A stretch of 64,000 nucleotides of DNA, taken from NCBI RefSeq assembly GCF_003674065.1, contig NZ_RDBE01000001.1, positions 581,614-645,613 of the forward strand, read 5' to 3'. The position numbers and the translations under genes are program-made. Below the pieces are notes generated by a model that did no database searches, was not told where the DNA came from, and saw only the letters and a list, made by a program, of their open reading frames with translations. Below, piece after piece: positions 7,894 through 16,355 of this stretch. This DNA is from Nocardioides mangrovicus (GTDB lineage Bacteria > Actinomycetota > Actinomycetes > Propionibacteriales > Nocardioidaceae). Within the stretch, counting starts at the first letter, position 1. Every line of letters starts with the position of its first letter.

Positions 7894-10027
7894 TCAGCTC
7901 ACGAAGCTGTCGGCGGTGACGGGCAGTGAGCGCACGCGCACGCCGGTCGCGTGGAACGCGGCGTTGGCGATGGCGGCGGCGGTGCCGACGATGCCGATCT
8001 CGCCCAGACCGCGGGTGCCCATCGGTGACACCACGAAGTCCTCCTCATCCAGCCACTCGGCACGGACGTCCCCGATGTCGGCGTGAGCGGCCACGTGGTA
8101 GCTGGCGAGGTCCTGGGTGACGACGTGCCCGAACCGGGGGTCGCGGTAGGAGTCCTCGTGGAGGCCTGAGGACAAGCCCATGATCAGGCCGCCGTAGAAC
8201 TGAGAGCGGGCCAGCACCGGGTTGACGATCCGGCCGGCGGAGAACACGCCGAGCAGGCGCGGCACGCGCAGCTCGCCGGTCCAGCGGTGAACCCGCACCT
8301 CGGCGAAGATCGCGCCGAAGGAGTGCAAGGCGTGGTCCTCGGCCGCGGGGATGTCGGCCGCCGAGGCGGTGGTCTGCAGGCCGGGGTCCGGGGAGTCGCC
8401 GTGGTCGGCACGGAAGAGCTGAGCCGCGGCCACCACCGCGGCGCCCCATGAGGCCGTGCCCGACGAGCCGCCCGCGACGGTGGCCGGGCCGATGGAGCTG
8501 TCGGCCATCTCCAGCTGCACACACGAGGGATCCACGCCCAACGCGTCGGCCGCGATCTGCTTCATGGCCGTCCGTGAGCCGGTGCCGATGTCGACGGCTC
8601 CTACCTCGACGCGGTACTCCCCGGCCTCGCACGAGGTCACCGTGGCCTGGTTGGCGGGCATCACCTTCGCGGGGTACGTCGAGGAGGCGACGCCGGTGCC
8701 GACCCACCAGACGCCGTCGGCGCGGGAGCGGGCGTCGTCGGGACGCTCGGCCCAGTCGAAGAGCTCGGCGCCGCGCTGCAGACACTCCACCAGGCGGCGT
8801 CGGCTGAACGGCTTGCCCGTCTCGGGATCGACCGTCGGCTCGTTGCGCTCCCGCAGCACGATCGGGTCGACGCCGCAGGCGACGGCCAGCTCGTCCATGG
8901 CGACCTCGTGGGCGAACATCCCCGGCATCTCACCGGGTGCCCGCATGAAGCTGGGGACGGCGACGTCGAGTCGGGCGAGCCGGTGGACGGTACGGCGGTT
9001 CTCCGCGGCGTACATGGTGCGCGTCGAGGTCGCCGTCTGCTCAGCGAACTCCTTCCAGCGCGAGGTCTGCTCGACCACGTCGTGGTCGATCGCCACCAGG
9101 ACGCCGTCGGGTCGGGCGCCGAGCCGGAAGTGCGAGACCGTGCGGGTGCGGTACCCGGTCAGCGCGAACATCTGCTGGCGGGTGACCGCGAGGCGGACCG
9201 GACGGCGTGGCGCCGTTATCGCCGCGAGCGCGGCGGTCATGGCCGGCGCGTGGGCCATGCCTTTGCTGCCGAACCCGCCACCGACGTAGGGGGAGGTCAC
9301 CACCACGTCGGCGACGTCGAGGCCGAGCAGCGGCGCCAGGCTGCTCGCGACGGCATAGGGACCTTGGCTGGCCTCCACCAACCGCAGTCGCTCGCCGTCC
9401 CACAACGCGGTGGTGGCGTGCGGCTCGAGCGGGTTGTTGTGCTCGTAGGGAGTGCGGTAGGTCTGGTCGACGACGACCTCGGCCTGGGCCAGGGCGGCGT
9501 CGACGTCGCCGTCGTCGCTGGTGGCGTCGTAGTCGGGGTTGACCTTGTCGGGGATTTCGAGCGTGGTGTCCGGGCCGAACTCGACCTCGGCGTCCTGCTC
9601 GGCGTAGGAGACCCGCACCAGGGCTGCGCCCTCGCGGGCCGCCTCGGCGCTCTCGGCGAGCACGGCCGCCACCACCTGGCCTCGGAACCGGACCTCCGTG
9701 CTCTGCAGCACCATCAGCTCCAGGTCGGGTTCGTCGACGCCCTGGCCCAGGATCGGAGCGTTCGTGTGGTCGAGCACCGACACGACGCCGGGATGGGCGA
9801 GCGCGGCCTCGGCATCGACGTCGAGCACCCGGCCGCGCGCGATCGTCGACTGGACCAGCCAGAGGGTCAGCGCGTCCTTGCCGAGCGCGCCCTCACGATG
9901 CTCCACGGCGTACGGCGTACGGCGCGCGGCCGGCCACCTTCAGGGGGCCGTCCACGCGATGATGGCTCGTGCCCATGCTCTGTGCTGGGACCGGGCGTGT
10001 GGCGTACTCAGTGGGGTCGGCGGTCAC
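7894..10027 (-). pseudogene. Xanthine dehydrogenase-family molybdopterin subunit, frameshifted (PaoC/XdhA type)
   Basis: Large molybdenum-cofactor subunit of an aldehyde/xanthine oxidoreductase. The GTG at 10027 overlaps the FAD-subunit stop (GTGA). Its 41 codons give the usual N-terminus (MGTSHHRVDGPLKVAGRAPY) but the frame ends at 9893. The rest (EHREGALGKDALTL onward, 670 aa) continues in another frame to 7894. The break coincides with a tandem 7-bp duplication (9907-9920); removing one copy restores a ~710-aa protein. The remainder has GGGFGSKG, GSSGTASWG and the catalytic-glutamate segment GLGEIGIVG near the C-terminus. Either a recent pseudogene, a slippage-reversible allele or a sequencing error. 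Moco insertion genes are not seen nearby. Confidence 0.85.
9907..9920. repeat. Tandem 7-bp duplication causing the frameshift
   Basis: GGCGTAC occurs twice head to tail, followed by a partial third copy (GGCG). It sits where the reading frame of the molybdopterin subunit breaks. A net +7 insertion explains the shift; with one copy the protein reads through as PYAVEHREGAL. Confidence 0.8.
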
Positions 10028-11013
10028 CGTGAGCCCTCCAGGAGTCGGTGGACGGCATAGGTCGTGGTCGCCCGCACCATGGGCAGCTTGTAGGCCGACT
10101 GGTCGTCGGTGTTGGCGCCGGTGAGTTCGATATCGACGGCGGCCCGCACGGCGTCCTCTGTCGGCTGCTCGCCCCGCAGGGCGTCCTCGGCCCGGGTCGC
10201 CCGCCACGGCTTGTGGGCCACCCCACCCCAGGCGATGCGCACGTCGCGCACCGTGCCGTCCTCGTCGAGGTCCAGCCCGACCGCAGCGGAGACGAGCGCG
10301 AACGCGTAGGAGGCTCGGTCGCGTGCCTTCTGGTAGGTCGAGCGCGCGGCGAGCGGCGACGACGGCAGCTCGACTGCGGTGATCAGCTCGCCGTGGCGCA
10401 GGGTCGTGTCGTGCTCGGGATGCTCCTCGGGCAGTCGGTGCAGCTCGGTGGCCGGGATCCGCCGCTCGCCGTCGGGTCCGAGCACCACCACGACGGCGTC
10501 GAGCGCGGCCAGGGCGACGGCCAGGTCCGAGGGGTGGGTCGCCACGCATTGACCGCTCGCGCCCAGGACGGCGTTGTAGCGGCCGTAGCCGCCGATGGCC
10601 GAGCAGCCGGAGCCGGACTCGCGTTTGTTGCACGGGGTGGTGACGTCCTGGAAGTACACGCAGCGGGTGCGCTGCAGCAGGTTGCCCCCGGTGGTGGCCT
10701 GGTTACGGATCTGCCCGGATGCGCCGGCGAGGAGTGCCCGCGACACCGCTGGCCACCCGGCACGCAGCGCGGGGTGAGCAGCCAGATCGCTGTTGCGAAC
10801 GTTCGTGCCGATCCGCAGGCTGGCATCGGTCTGCTCGACGGTGTCCAGGCCCAGCCCCGTGACGTCGACCAACGTGCCGGGGCGGGTCACCCCCAGCTTG
10901 AGATGGTCGACCAGGTTCGTGCCGCCGCCCAGGAAGCTGGCAGCGGGGTCGGCAGCGACGAGCGCGACGGCCTCGGCCGGATCCGCGGGCCGGTGGTAGG
11001 CGAACGGCCTCAT
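10024..11013 (-). CDS. Xanthine dehydrogenase-family FAD-binding subunit
   Basis: 329-aa FAD subunit, starting at the ATG at 11013 (MRPFAYHRPADPAEAV) that overlaps the stop of the iron-sulfur gene as ATGA. It has the PCMH-type FAD motif FLGGGTNLVDHLKLG (about residues 28-42), the second flavin segment GGNLLQRTRCVYF, and a cysteine-containing CNKRESGSGCSAIGG region characteristic of PaoB-like subunits that bind an extra [4Fe-4S] cluster. It carries electrons from the Mo subunit via 2Fe-2S centres to FAD. The gene looks intact, but its partner downstream is frameshifted. Confidence 0.9.
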   Translation of the reverse strand: MRPFAYHRPADPAEAVALVAADPAASFLGGGTNLVDHLKLGVTRPGTLVDVTGLGLDTVEQTDASLRIGTNVRNSDLAAHPALRAGWPAVSRALLAGASGQIRNQATTGGNLLQRTRCVYFQDVTTPCNKRESGSGCSAIGGYGRYNAVLGASGQCVATHPSDLAVALAALDAVVVVLGPDGERRIPATELHRLPEEHPEHDTTLRHGELITAVELPSSPLAARSTYQKARDRASYAFALVSAAVGLDLDEDGTVRDVRIAWGGVAHKPWRATRAEDALRGEQPTEDAVRAAVDIELTGANTDDQSAYKLPMVRATTTYAVHRLLEGSR

Positions 11014-11651
11014 GCCGACGCCTGCGCGCTCTGCCGGATCGCGGCCAGGATGCCGACGTAGGCGCCGCAGCGGCACAGGTTGCCGCTCATGCGCTCCCTG
11101 ATCTCCTCGTCGGTCGCCTTCGGCGCGGCGGTGAGGTCCGGCGAGACGTGGCTGGGGTGGCCGTCGGCCAACTCGGCCAGCATGCCGACCGCCGAGCAGA
11201 TCTGCCCCGGCGTGCAGTACCCGCACTGGTACCCGTCGTGCTCGAGGAACGCGCGCTGCATCGCGTGCAGGTCGTGCTCGCCGTCGGGACCGCCGGCCAG
11301 CCCTTCGGCGGTGACGATCTCCGCTCCGTCCTGGGCGACGGCCAAGGCCAGGCAGGTCAGGTGGCGGCGGCCGTCGAGCAGAACGGTGCAGGAGCCGCAC
11401 TGGCCGTGGTCGCATCCCTTCTTCGGCGCGATCACGTCGAGGCGCTCACGCAGGAGGTCCAACAGCGTGGTGCGCGGGTCGACATTAACGTCCACCCGGC
11501 GCCCGTCGACGCTCAGCTGCACGGACATGGCGGTCACGGGGTTCTCGTCGGCAGGTGTCACGGGTGGTGGGTACCCATCCGGCGCGAGTTCCAACGCCGA
11601 GCTCGTCGGCGCAGGAGAGTGCGGAGTGGCGCTGGTGCTCGAGCCGGCCAC
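11010..11651 (-). CDS. 2Fe-2S subunit of xanthine dehydrogenase-type oxidoreductase
   Basis: 213 aa if started at 11651; the alternative ATG at 11528 (MSVQLSVDGRR) gives 172 aa and is closer to the conserved domain start. The plant-type ferredoxin motif CDHGQCGSC and a later single cysteine bind one 2Fe-2S cluster; the C-terminal alpha-helical domain has CGYCTPGQI and CRCGAY for the second. E. coli PaoA has a Tat signal, but no twin arginine is seen in this N-terminal extension, so the complex is probably cytoplasmic. First gene of a 2Fe-2S, FAD, Mo operon with 4-bp overlaps. Confidence 0.9.
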   Translation of the reverse strand: MAGSSTSATPHSPAPTSSALELAPDGYPPPVTPADENPVTAMSVQLSVDGRRVDVNVDPRTTLLDLLRERLDVIAPKKGCDHGQCGSCTVLLDGRRHLTCLALAVAQDGAEIVTAEGLAGGPDGEHDLHAMQRAFLEHDGYQCGYCTPGQICSAVGMLAELADGHPSHVSPDLTAAPKATDEEIRERMSGNLCRCGAYVGILAAIRQSAQASA

Positions 11652-12055
11652 TCTGACCCGCGGGTGGGCGGCCGCGGCAGGAGAGCCCGATCGAGTCTCA
11701 GAGGTCGATGGTCTCGCCCCGGCGGGGAACGCGGACGGCGCCGGTGTAGTCGCGGCTGCGTGCCGCCGCTCGTTCCCAGTCGACGGCGGGGGAGCGGAAC
11801 ACGCGGTAGTCGTCCTAGCGGATGCCGAGTGCGTGGCCGGGCTGGAGGCGTTCGAGGAAGTCGACTCCCTGGGTCGCGTCCATCGTTACGAAACGACGCG
11901 CGGCATGTATCCGCACCGCCTATCGGGAGAGAGACGCTCGCAGCCGAGTAGGTCTCTGCGCCACCGACGATGGGCTAAACGATGACGGGATAGATGTCCG
12001 CGGCGTGCCCGACGAGCCTCTCGCGGTGACCCGCTGTGAGGGTCGGCGCTCGGAT
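11652..12055. other. Intergenic stretch, no intact gene
   Basis: About 400 bp between the oxidoreductase operon and the antiporter gene, both minus strand. Apart from the MBL-fold remnant (11698-11883) I see nothing codable with confidence; long overlapping frames here lack family resemblance. Confidence 0.6.
11698..11883 (-). pseudogene. C-terminal remnant of an MBL-fold metallohydrolase
   Basis: Read on the minus strand from 11883, the 62 codons give MDATQGVDFLERLQPGHALG, then a TAG, then DDYRVFRSP and a final VPRRGETIDL. This matches the end of UlaG-like MBL-fold hydrolases (usual text P-H-Y-DDYTVFRSP ... RGE). The metal-binding N-terminal part is absent and there is an in-frame stop just before DDY. 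A dead fragment filling the gap upstream of the oxidoreductase operon. Confidence 0.55.
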
Positions 12056-13126
12056 CTACCCCGTGGTGCTGATGGCGATCAGACCGGCGACGCCGAGGGC
12101 GTAGAGGATCAGGACGACCAGGGAGTCTGTTCCCATGCGTGCGATCCGCTTGCGGGGGCGGAAGAGCAGTCCGGTGGCGTAGACCAGGGTCAGCAGGATC
12201 GCGACGGCGGTGAGGTAGATGTCGGTGCGGTTGGCCTGCGGCAAGACGGCCTGCCCGGAGATCAACGTGGCGGGCAAGAAGAGGACGGGTAGGAAGGCGT
12301 TGCCGCCGAAGATGTCGCTGATCGCGAGCTGGTCGTCGCCGTTGCGTACCGAGGTGAGTCCGGTGGAGACCTCGGGGAGGGAGGTGGCGGCGGCGAGGAA
12401 GGTCGCTCCGAACAGCACACCGGACAAGCCGACGTGGTCGGCGATGGCGTCGCCGCTGCGTTCGAGCACCACGCCGGCCGCGAGCGTGGCCAGTGCCGCG
12501 GCTGTGAAGATGAGTAGCGAGCGGCGGGTGCTGACGCCCTTCTTCGTTGCATTGGTCTCGGTCATCTCGCGAGAATGACCACGAGGCTGCTTCTGGTTGT
12601 CCGGAGCCTCGCCGGACTCATGCCACGGAAGGGCGTGACCCGCGCGCTGAAGCAGCACCAGCCCCACCACCCACAGCACGGCGATCAGGACCGAGCTGGG
12701 TGCCAGTCGCAGGACGACGAGCCCGGCAGGTAGCTGGGTCCCGGCCACGACAACGGCGAGCACGGCGACGACGAGAAACGCTTCGAGGACCAGCACCAGC
12801 GATGCCGCACGGTAGGTCAGCGGTCGTGCGCCTCGGACGCCGAAGACGTCGAGCACGACGAGCACCACGGTTTGGATGGCGATGCCACCGAGGACGTTGC
12901 CGACCGCGACGCCTACCTGGCCAGAGGCGGCGGCGCTGACCACGATCGCCAGCTCGGGAAGGTTCGTAGCCACGGCCAGCAGGATCAATCCACCCAGTGC
13001 CGAGCCGAGATGCAGCCTGGTGGAAAGGATGTCGGTCTGGTCGGAGAGCTGGATGCCGGCCAGCCAGACGACGGCCGCGGCGACCAGGAAGATCGCGAAC
13101 AACACGACCAGGGGAAGGTCAGACAC
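12056..13126 (-). CDS. Sodium/calcium exchanger-type antiporter (CaCA superfamily)
   Basis: 356-aa membrane protein with about ten hydrophobic segments in two halves. Each half contains an alpha repeat of the cation/Ca2+ exchanger fold: LGGLILLAVATNLPELAIV (about residues 44-62) and GATFLAAATSLPEVSTGL (about 239-256), with the ion-liganding Asn/Ser-Leu-Pro-Glu core. A hydrophilic loop between the halves (HESGEAPDNQKQPRGHSRE) would face the cytoplasm. It would exchange Ca2+ or another cation for Na+ or H+. GTG start at 13126 with GAGGAA 6 nt upstream. Confidence 0.85.
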   Translation of the reverse strand: MSDLPLVVLFAIFLVAAAVVWLAGIQLSDQTDILSTRLHLGSALGGLILLAVATNLPELAIVVSAAASGQVGVAVGNVLGGIAIQTVVLVVLDVFGVRGARPLTYRAASLVLVLEAFLVVAVLAVVVAGTQLPAGLVVLRLAPSSVLIAVLWVVGLVLLQRAGHALPWHESGEAPDNQKQPRGHSREMTETNATKKGVSTRRSLLIFTAAALATLAAGVVLERSGDAIADHVGLSGVLFGATFLAAATSLPEVSTGLTSVRNGDDQLAISDIFGGNAFLPVLFLPATLISGQAVLPQANRTDIYLTAVAILLTLVYATGLLFRPRKRIARMGTDSLVVLILYALGVAGLIAISTTG

Positions 13127-13147
13127 TCGGGTTCCTCAGAACGGCCT

Positions 13148-13181
13148 GACGACTCTGGCGTCGCCTACCGCCGGAGTCGTC
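13148..13181 (-). terminator. Hairpin between SnoaL-like gene and antiporter
   Basis: Arms GACGACTC-T-GGCG (13148-13160) and CGCC-G-GAGTCGTC (13169-13181) pair over 12 Watson-Crick pairs and one G-U around an 8-nt loop. It follows the stop of the SnoaL-like gene on the minus strand. No U tract, so termination is probable rather than shown. Confidence 0.5.
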
Positions 13182-13190
13182 GAGGGTGGG

Positions 13191-13601
13191 TCAGGCCAGG
13201 CCGAGCTGGGTCATGATGCCGAGCTCGTCACTGCTGCCCCATCGCTCGATGAGCTTGCCGTCGGCGAACTTGCTGATCTGCATGCCGCGTACCTTGATTG
13301 CCTTGCCGGTGGCGTCGTGGCCCTGGAAGGGGCCGTTGTGCGTCCCGGTCAAGGTGTAGGCGAACCCGACCTGATCGTCGTCGGCGACCAGGGTCTCGAC
13401 CTCGACGTGGAGATCTGGGAACGCGGTGCGCATCTCGGAGAAGAACGACTTGAACCCCTCGGGACCAGCGCCCTGGCCGGGTGCAGGGTCATGGTCGACG
13501 GCGTCAGATGCCACGAGCTGATCGAACGCACCCAGATCGCCGGTGTTGACGGCCTCACCGAAGGCTTCCTGCGAGGCGATATTGGTCTTCTTGTCGAACA
13601 T
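13191..13601 (-). CDS. SnoaL-like / ester cyclase-family protein
   Basis: 136-aa protein of the NTF2-like SnoaL fold. The start is the ATG at 13601 because AAGGAG lies 7 nt upstream and MFDKKTNIASQEAF is a normal family beginning. Features: DAVDHDPAPGQGAGPEGFKSFF in the N-terminal half, a polar FPDLHVEVETLVADDDQV strand and the closing FADGKLIERWGSSDELGIM, where the His/Asp pairs line the pocket. Members act as polyketide cyclases, isomerases or have unknown roles; here the substrate cannot be told. Confidence 0.8.
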   Translation of the reverse strand: MFDKKTNIASQEAFGEAVNTGDLGAFDQLVASDAVDHDPAPGQGAGPEGFKSFFSEMRTAFPDLHVEVETLVADDDQVGFAYTLTGTHNGPFQGHDATGKAIKVRGMQISKFADGKLIERWGSSDELGIMTQLGLA

Positions 13602-13865
13602 GGGAATCTCCTTGGTCTCGTCGTGCCAGACGGTCATCGGTCTGCTCGTATTGCGCGCAACCGCACATGTTTCCCGCCCGAGGTCTGTATAGGGACGTCT
13701 CGGTAAGACTGACTCCACGTCTCAAGCGTGGTGTGCCCCCGGGGTCGTCACCTTGATGCGCTGGAGCTATGGCAGTCCATTACCCAGGACATCTCGTCAT
13801 AGCCGCTGCCACGGCATCTGTTTGGCACCTATGTGGCATCACGACCAGCGAGAAGGCCGACGAGG

Positions 13866-14978
13866 TCAGGTTCCTCGCTCCTGGTCGACGTGGATCGTTT
13901 TGGTGGGCCAGGCCGTGTTTCCGTAGCCCTTGGGGTTCCACAGGCTCGCGGCTTCTTGGGGCTGTTGGGTTCCAGTGTCGTCCCATGCTCGCGCGACCAG
14001 AGTGCGGTTGCCGGGGTCGAGGTCGAGGTTGGTCCTCCAGTGCACCCAAGTCCAGGGCGATGGCTGTTCGTCGAGGAGGGCGTCGTGCCAGGTGGCGCCT
14101 TCGTCGGCGGAGACCTCGACGCGGACAACGCGACGGTGTTCGGGGGCGACGGCGTAGCCGGTGACGGCGACAGCACCTGCGGGTACCGAACCGTCGTCGG
14201 TGGGGGTGAGGATCTCGCTGTTGAGGGCCCACGGTCCGAGTGAGATGCCGTCACCCGGGCCTGCTTGGTCCGGATCGGCGCTGGGGGCCAGGATTCGATA
14301 GGCGGTGGCTTGGAAGTAGTTGTCCGACGGTGTCGTCTGCACGCTGATGCGGTCGATCCACTTGACGCTGCGCGCGCCGATGTAGGCGGGTGCGACGACG
14401 CGCACCGGGGCGCCGTGCACCCGTGGGAGATCTCGCCCGTTCATGCGCCAGGCCAGCAACACCTCAGTCTGCATGGCCTTGCTGAGGGGGATCGAGGAGC
14501 CGTAAGCCTGCGGTGGGGTCGCCAACTCAGACACGTCGGGCGCGCTGAAGTCGACGTGAAGATCCGCGGAGTCATCGGCGAGTCCGGCAGCTGCGAGGAC
14601 GTCGACGAGTCGAGCGCCGGCCCAGACGGCGGTGCCGATGGCCCCGCCCTGCCAGGGATCTTCGCCAGGGATGTCGGCGACGGCGAGAAACCCCGCACGT
14701 CGGTTGCCGGCGCATTGCAGGGTCGCGACCACCTCGTGGATCTCGAACTGGGACTTCAGATCAGCCAGGCTCAGCTCGAGTGGAGTGTCGACCAGTCCGT
14801 CGACGACCAGGCGCCATTTGTCGTGGTCGATGGTGGGGATGGGGCCGTGATTGCGGCTGTAGAACGCATTGATGGGTGTCAGTGTGGATCGACCGAGAAC
14901 CTTCGGTGTGGGTTCCGCGTTGAACGGCTCGTCTTCGTGGACGAGCATGTCGTCCCGCTTGTCCCACAGTCCGGGCAC
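13866..14978 (-). CDS. Sulfite oxidase-like molybdopterin-dependent oxidoreductase
   Basis: 370-aa protein with the sulfite-oxidase Moco domain (residues about 30-240) and the C-terminal Mo-co dimerisation domain (about 250-370). The molybdenum-ligand cysteine is in ATLQCAGNRR; GGAIGTAVWAGARL and RVVAPAYIGARSVKWI are further family segments. There is no cytochrome b5 domain and no signal peptide, so it resembles plant-type or bacterial soluble sulfite oxidase-like enzymes. The GTG start at 14978 is chosen for the AGAGAGGGA ribosome binding site 4-5 nt upstream; an internal ATG begins MLVHEDEPF. Second molybdoenzyme of the element. The physiological electron acceptor is unknown. Confidence 0.85.
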   Translation of the reverse strand: MPGLWDKRDDMLVHEDEPFNAEPTPKVLGRSTLTPINAFYSRNHGPIPTIDHDKWRLVVDGLVDTPLELSLADLKSQFEIHEVVATLQCAGNRRAGFLAVADIPGEDPWQGGAIGTAVWAGARLVDVLAAAGLADDSADLHVDFSAPDVSELATPPQAYGSSIPLSKAMQTEVLLAWRMNGRDLPRVHGAPVRVVAPAYIGARSVKWIDRISVQTTPSDNYFQATAYRILAPSADPDQAGPGDGISLGPWALNSEILTPTDDGSVPAGAVAVTGYAVAPEHRRVVRVEVSADEGATWHDALLDEQPSPWTWVHWRTNLDLDPGNRTLVARAWDDTGTQQPQEAASLWNPKGYGNTAWPTKTIHVDQERGT

Positions 14979-15073
14979 AACATCCCTCTCTGGTTGATTT
15001 GAACGCCGATGGTGTTGGCCCGCTGGCCCTGCGCTCTCTGGGAAAACCGGATAGACGCGTCGCCGTCCTGCAG

Positions 15074-15508
15074 TCACCTGCCCGCGATGATGATGCCGTA
15101 CAGCGCATGGTCGAGGGCCAGCATCGCGCGGCCGACGATCTTCTCCTGGGGGTTCCGTACGCCGAGCGCTGGTGCCACGACCGCCTCGAAGCCGAGCCAG
15201 ATGCCGATGCCGTAGGCGACTCCTGCAACCCTGGAGGACCGAATGGGCGTCGGCAACAGACCGCAGACCGCAGCGCCGGTTCCTCCGTATGCCCAGTGCA
15301 CAGCCTCGGCGAACGCTGCGCGCTGGCCAGGAGACATCTGCGACAGCAGGCCCGGCACTGTCTGCTTGACCACCGTCTCCGGCGGTGTCTCCTCCATCAG
15401 GTCCAGGTTGCTGGTCAGACCGCGAGCACCCGACATCGCCATCGCTGCGAGGACGCCGCGCGCGAAGGCCCGACCGATCGGTTGGGGTTGTCTGTCTCGT
15501 GTCGACAC
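15074..15508 (-). CDS. Small membrane protein, DUF1440-like
   Basis: 144 aa with about four hydrophobic stretches (AFARGVLAAMAMSG, WAYGGTGAAVCGLL, VAGVAYGIGIWLGFEAVV, and the C-terminal LYGIIIAGR). The arrangement and the GxxYGxxxW segment recall the YagU/DUF1440 inner-membrane family; assignment is tentative and the function unknown. It lies upstream of, and probably is cotranscribed with, the sulfite-oxidase-like gene (96 bp gap). Confidence 0.65.
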   Translation of the reverse strand: MSTRDRQPQPIGRAFARGVLAAMAMSGARGLTSNLDLMEETPPETVVKQTVPGLLSQMSPGQRAAFAEAVHWAYGGTGAAVCGLLPTPIRSSRVAGVAYGIGIWLGFEAVVAPALGVRNPQEKIVGRAMLALDHALYGIIIAGR

Positions 15509-15602
15509 GATGTGGTCCCTTCGCGAGTGGTTCGAGCGAGCTCACGCTCGTCCGGTACCCAGCCTGTTGTCACCGATCTGGGGTCTGTTGGGGTGAGCTC
15601 GT

Positions 15603-15830
15603 TCAATCGAGGGACACCGCACAGGATTGGCAGCGAAGTTCGGGGCGAACGTCCTCCCAATTGTGGCCTGCTAACTCGCGCCAGTGCAGGCGGTGGAGCG
15701 ACAGGCCGCACAGGCTATGCGTGTCGCCTCCGAGATATGCGTGGGTGAAGCGACCCTCGGCAATCAGCTGCTCACCCGCTGGACTCTGGAGTGAAATCAG
15801 GGTGTCGGCGGCGAGGTAACGCACTTCCAT
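15603..15830 (-). CDS. Small hypothetical protein with possible zinc site
   Basis: 75 aa from an ATG with AGAAGG 5 nt upstream. The C-terminal half has HSLCG followed by CQSC, an arrangement seen in small actinobacterial zinc-ribbon-like proteins of unknown function. No membrane segments. Not recognised beyond this. Confidence 0.55.
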   Translation of the reverse strand: MEVRYLAADTLISLQSPAGEQLIAEGRFTHAYLGGDTHSLCGLSLHRLHWRELAGHNWEDVRPELRCQSCAVSLD

Positions 15831-15928
15831 GACACCTTCTCAGCGACTCGACTGGCCATCTGGCGTCTCACCACGCACAGCCATGACGTGGTGAGACGAC
15901 CAGATACGGCGCGACAGCGCATCCGAGA

Positions 15929-16279
15929 GAGGCGCCCAAGCAGCTCACGGGCGCACAGATGGCCACAGCCATTGAGCGAGTACACGGTGGCGAGATCGTC
16001 CACTCAGCACCACCCGCCTACGACGGCAAGCCAGGCGACGACCGTCGATGGCCCGGTCAAGACTCCGGCCTGAGCGAACGACCTTCAGAGATTCTTGCGC
16101 TGATCTCCCACGACTTGAGCAACAAGGAGATCGCGCAGTCATTGTTCCTCGGCCAGAACACCGTCAAGACCTACATCCGAAGCCTCTACCAATAGACCGG
16201 CGTCTCCAGCCGAACCCAAGCACTGTTGTGGGCGCTAGACCACGGATTTGAGCGACGGCGCTCCCCTCGCAGCGACTGA
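15929..16279 (+). pseudogene. LuxR-family response regulator, C-terminal fragment with in-frame stop
   Basis: From about 15929 the frame reads LTGAQMATAIERVHGGEIV (typical of the end of a NarL/LuxR receiver domain), then a LuxR-type helix-turn-helix with LSERPSEILALISHDLSNKEIAQSLFLGQNTVKTYIRSLY. A TAG at 16193-16195 interrupts it; downstream in the same frame TGVSSRTQALLWALDHGFE is the normal continuation, to a TGA at 16277. The receiver domain with its phosphoacceptor aspartate is missing upstream. Broken at both ends, so treated as a pseudogene. Confidence 0.75.
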
Positions 16280-16355
16280 ACAGCCCCACGGGTGGGTTTC
16301 TGACTCCGCCTCTCGGCTACCGGATACATACGAGAACACTCAATGAGGAGGACGT

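Noticed and set aside
9893-10633. 246-codon minus-strand frame across the FAD/Mo subunit boundary
   Set aside because: Only its last 41 codons are meaningful: they are the true N-terminus of the frameshifted molybdopterin subunit. The rest is a shadow of the FAD subunit.
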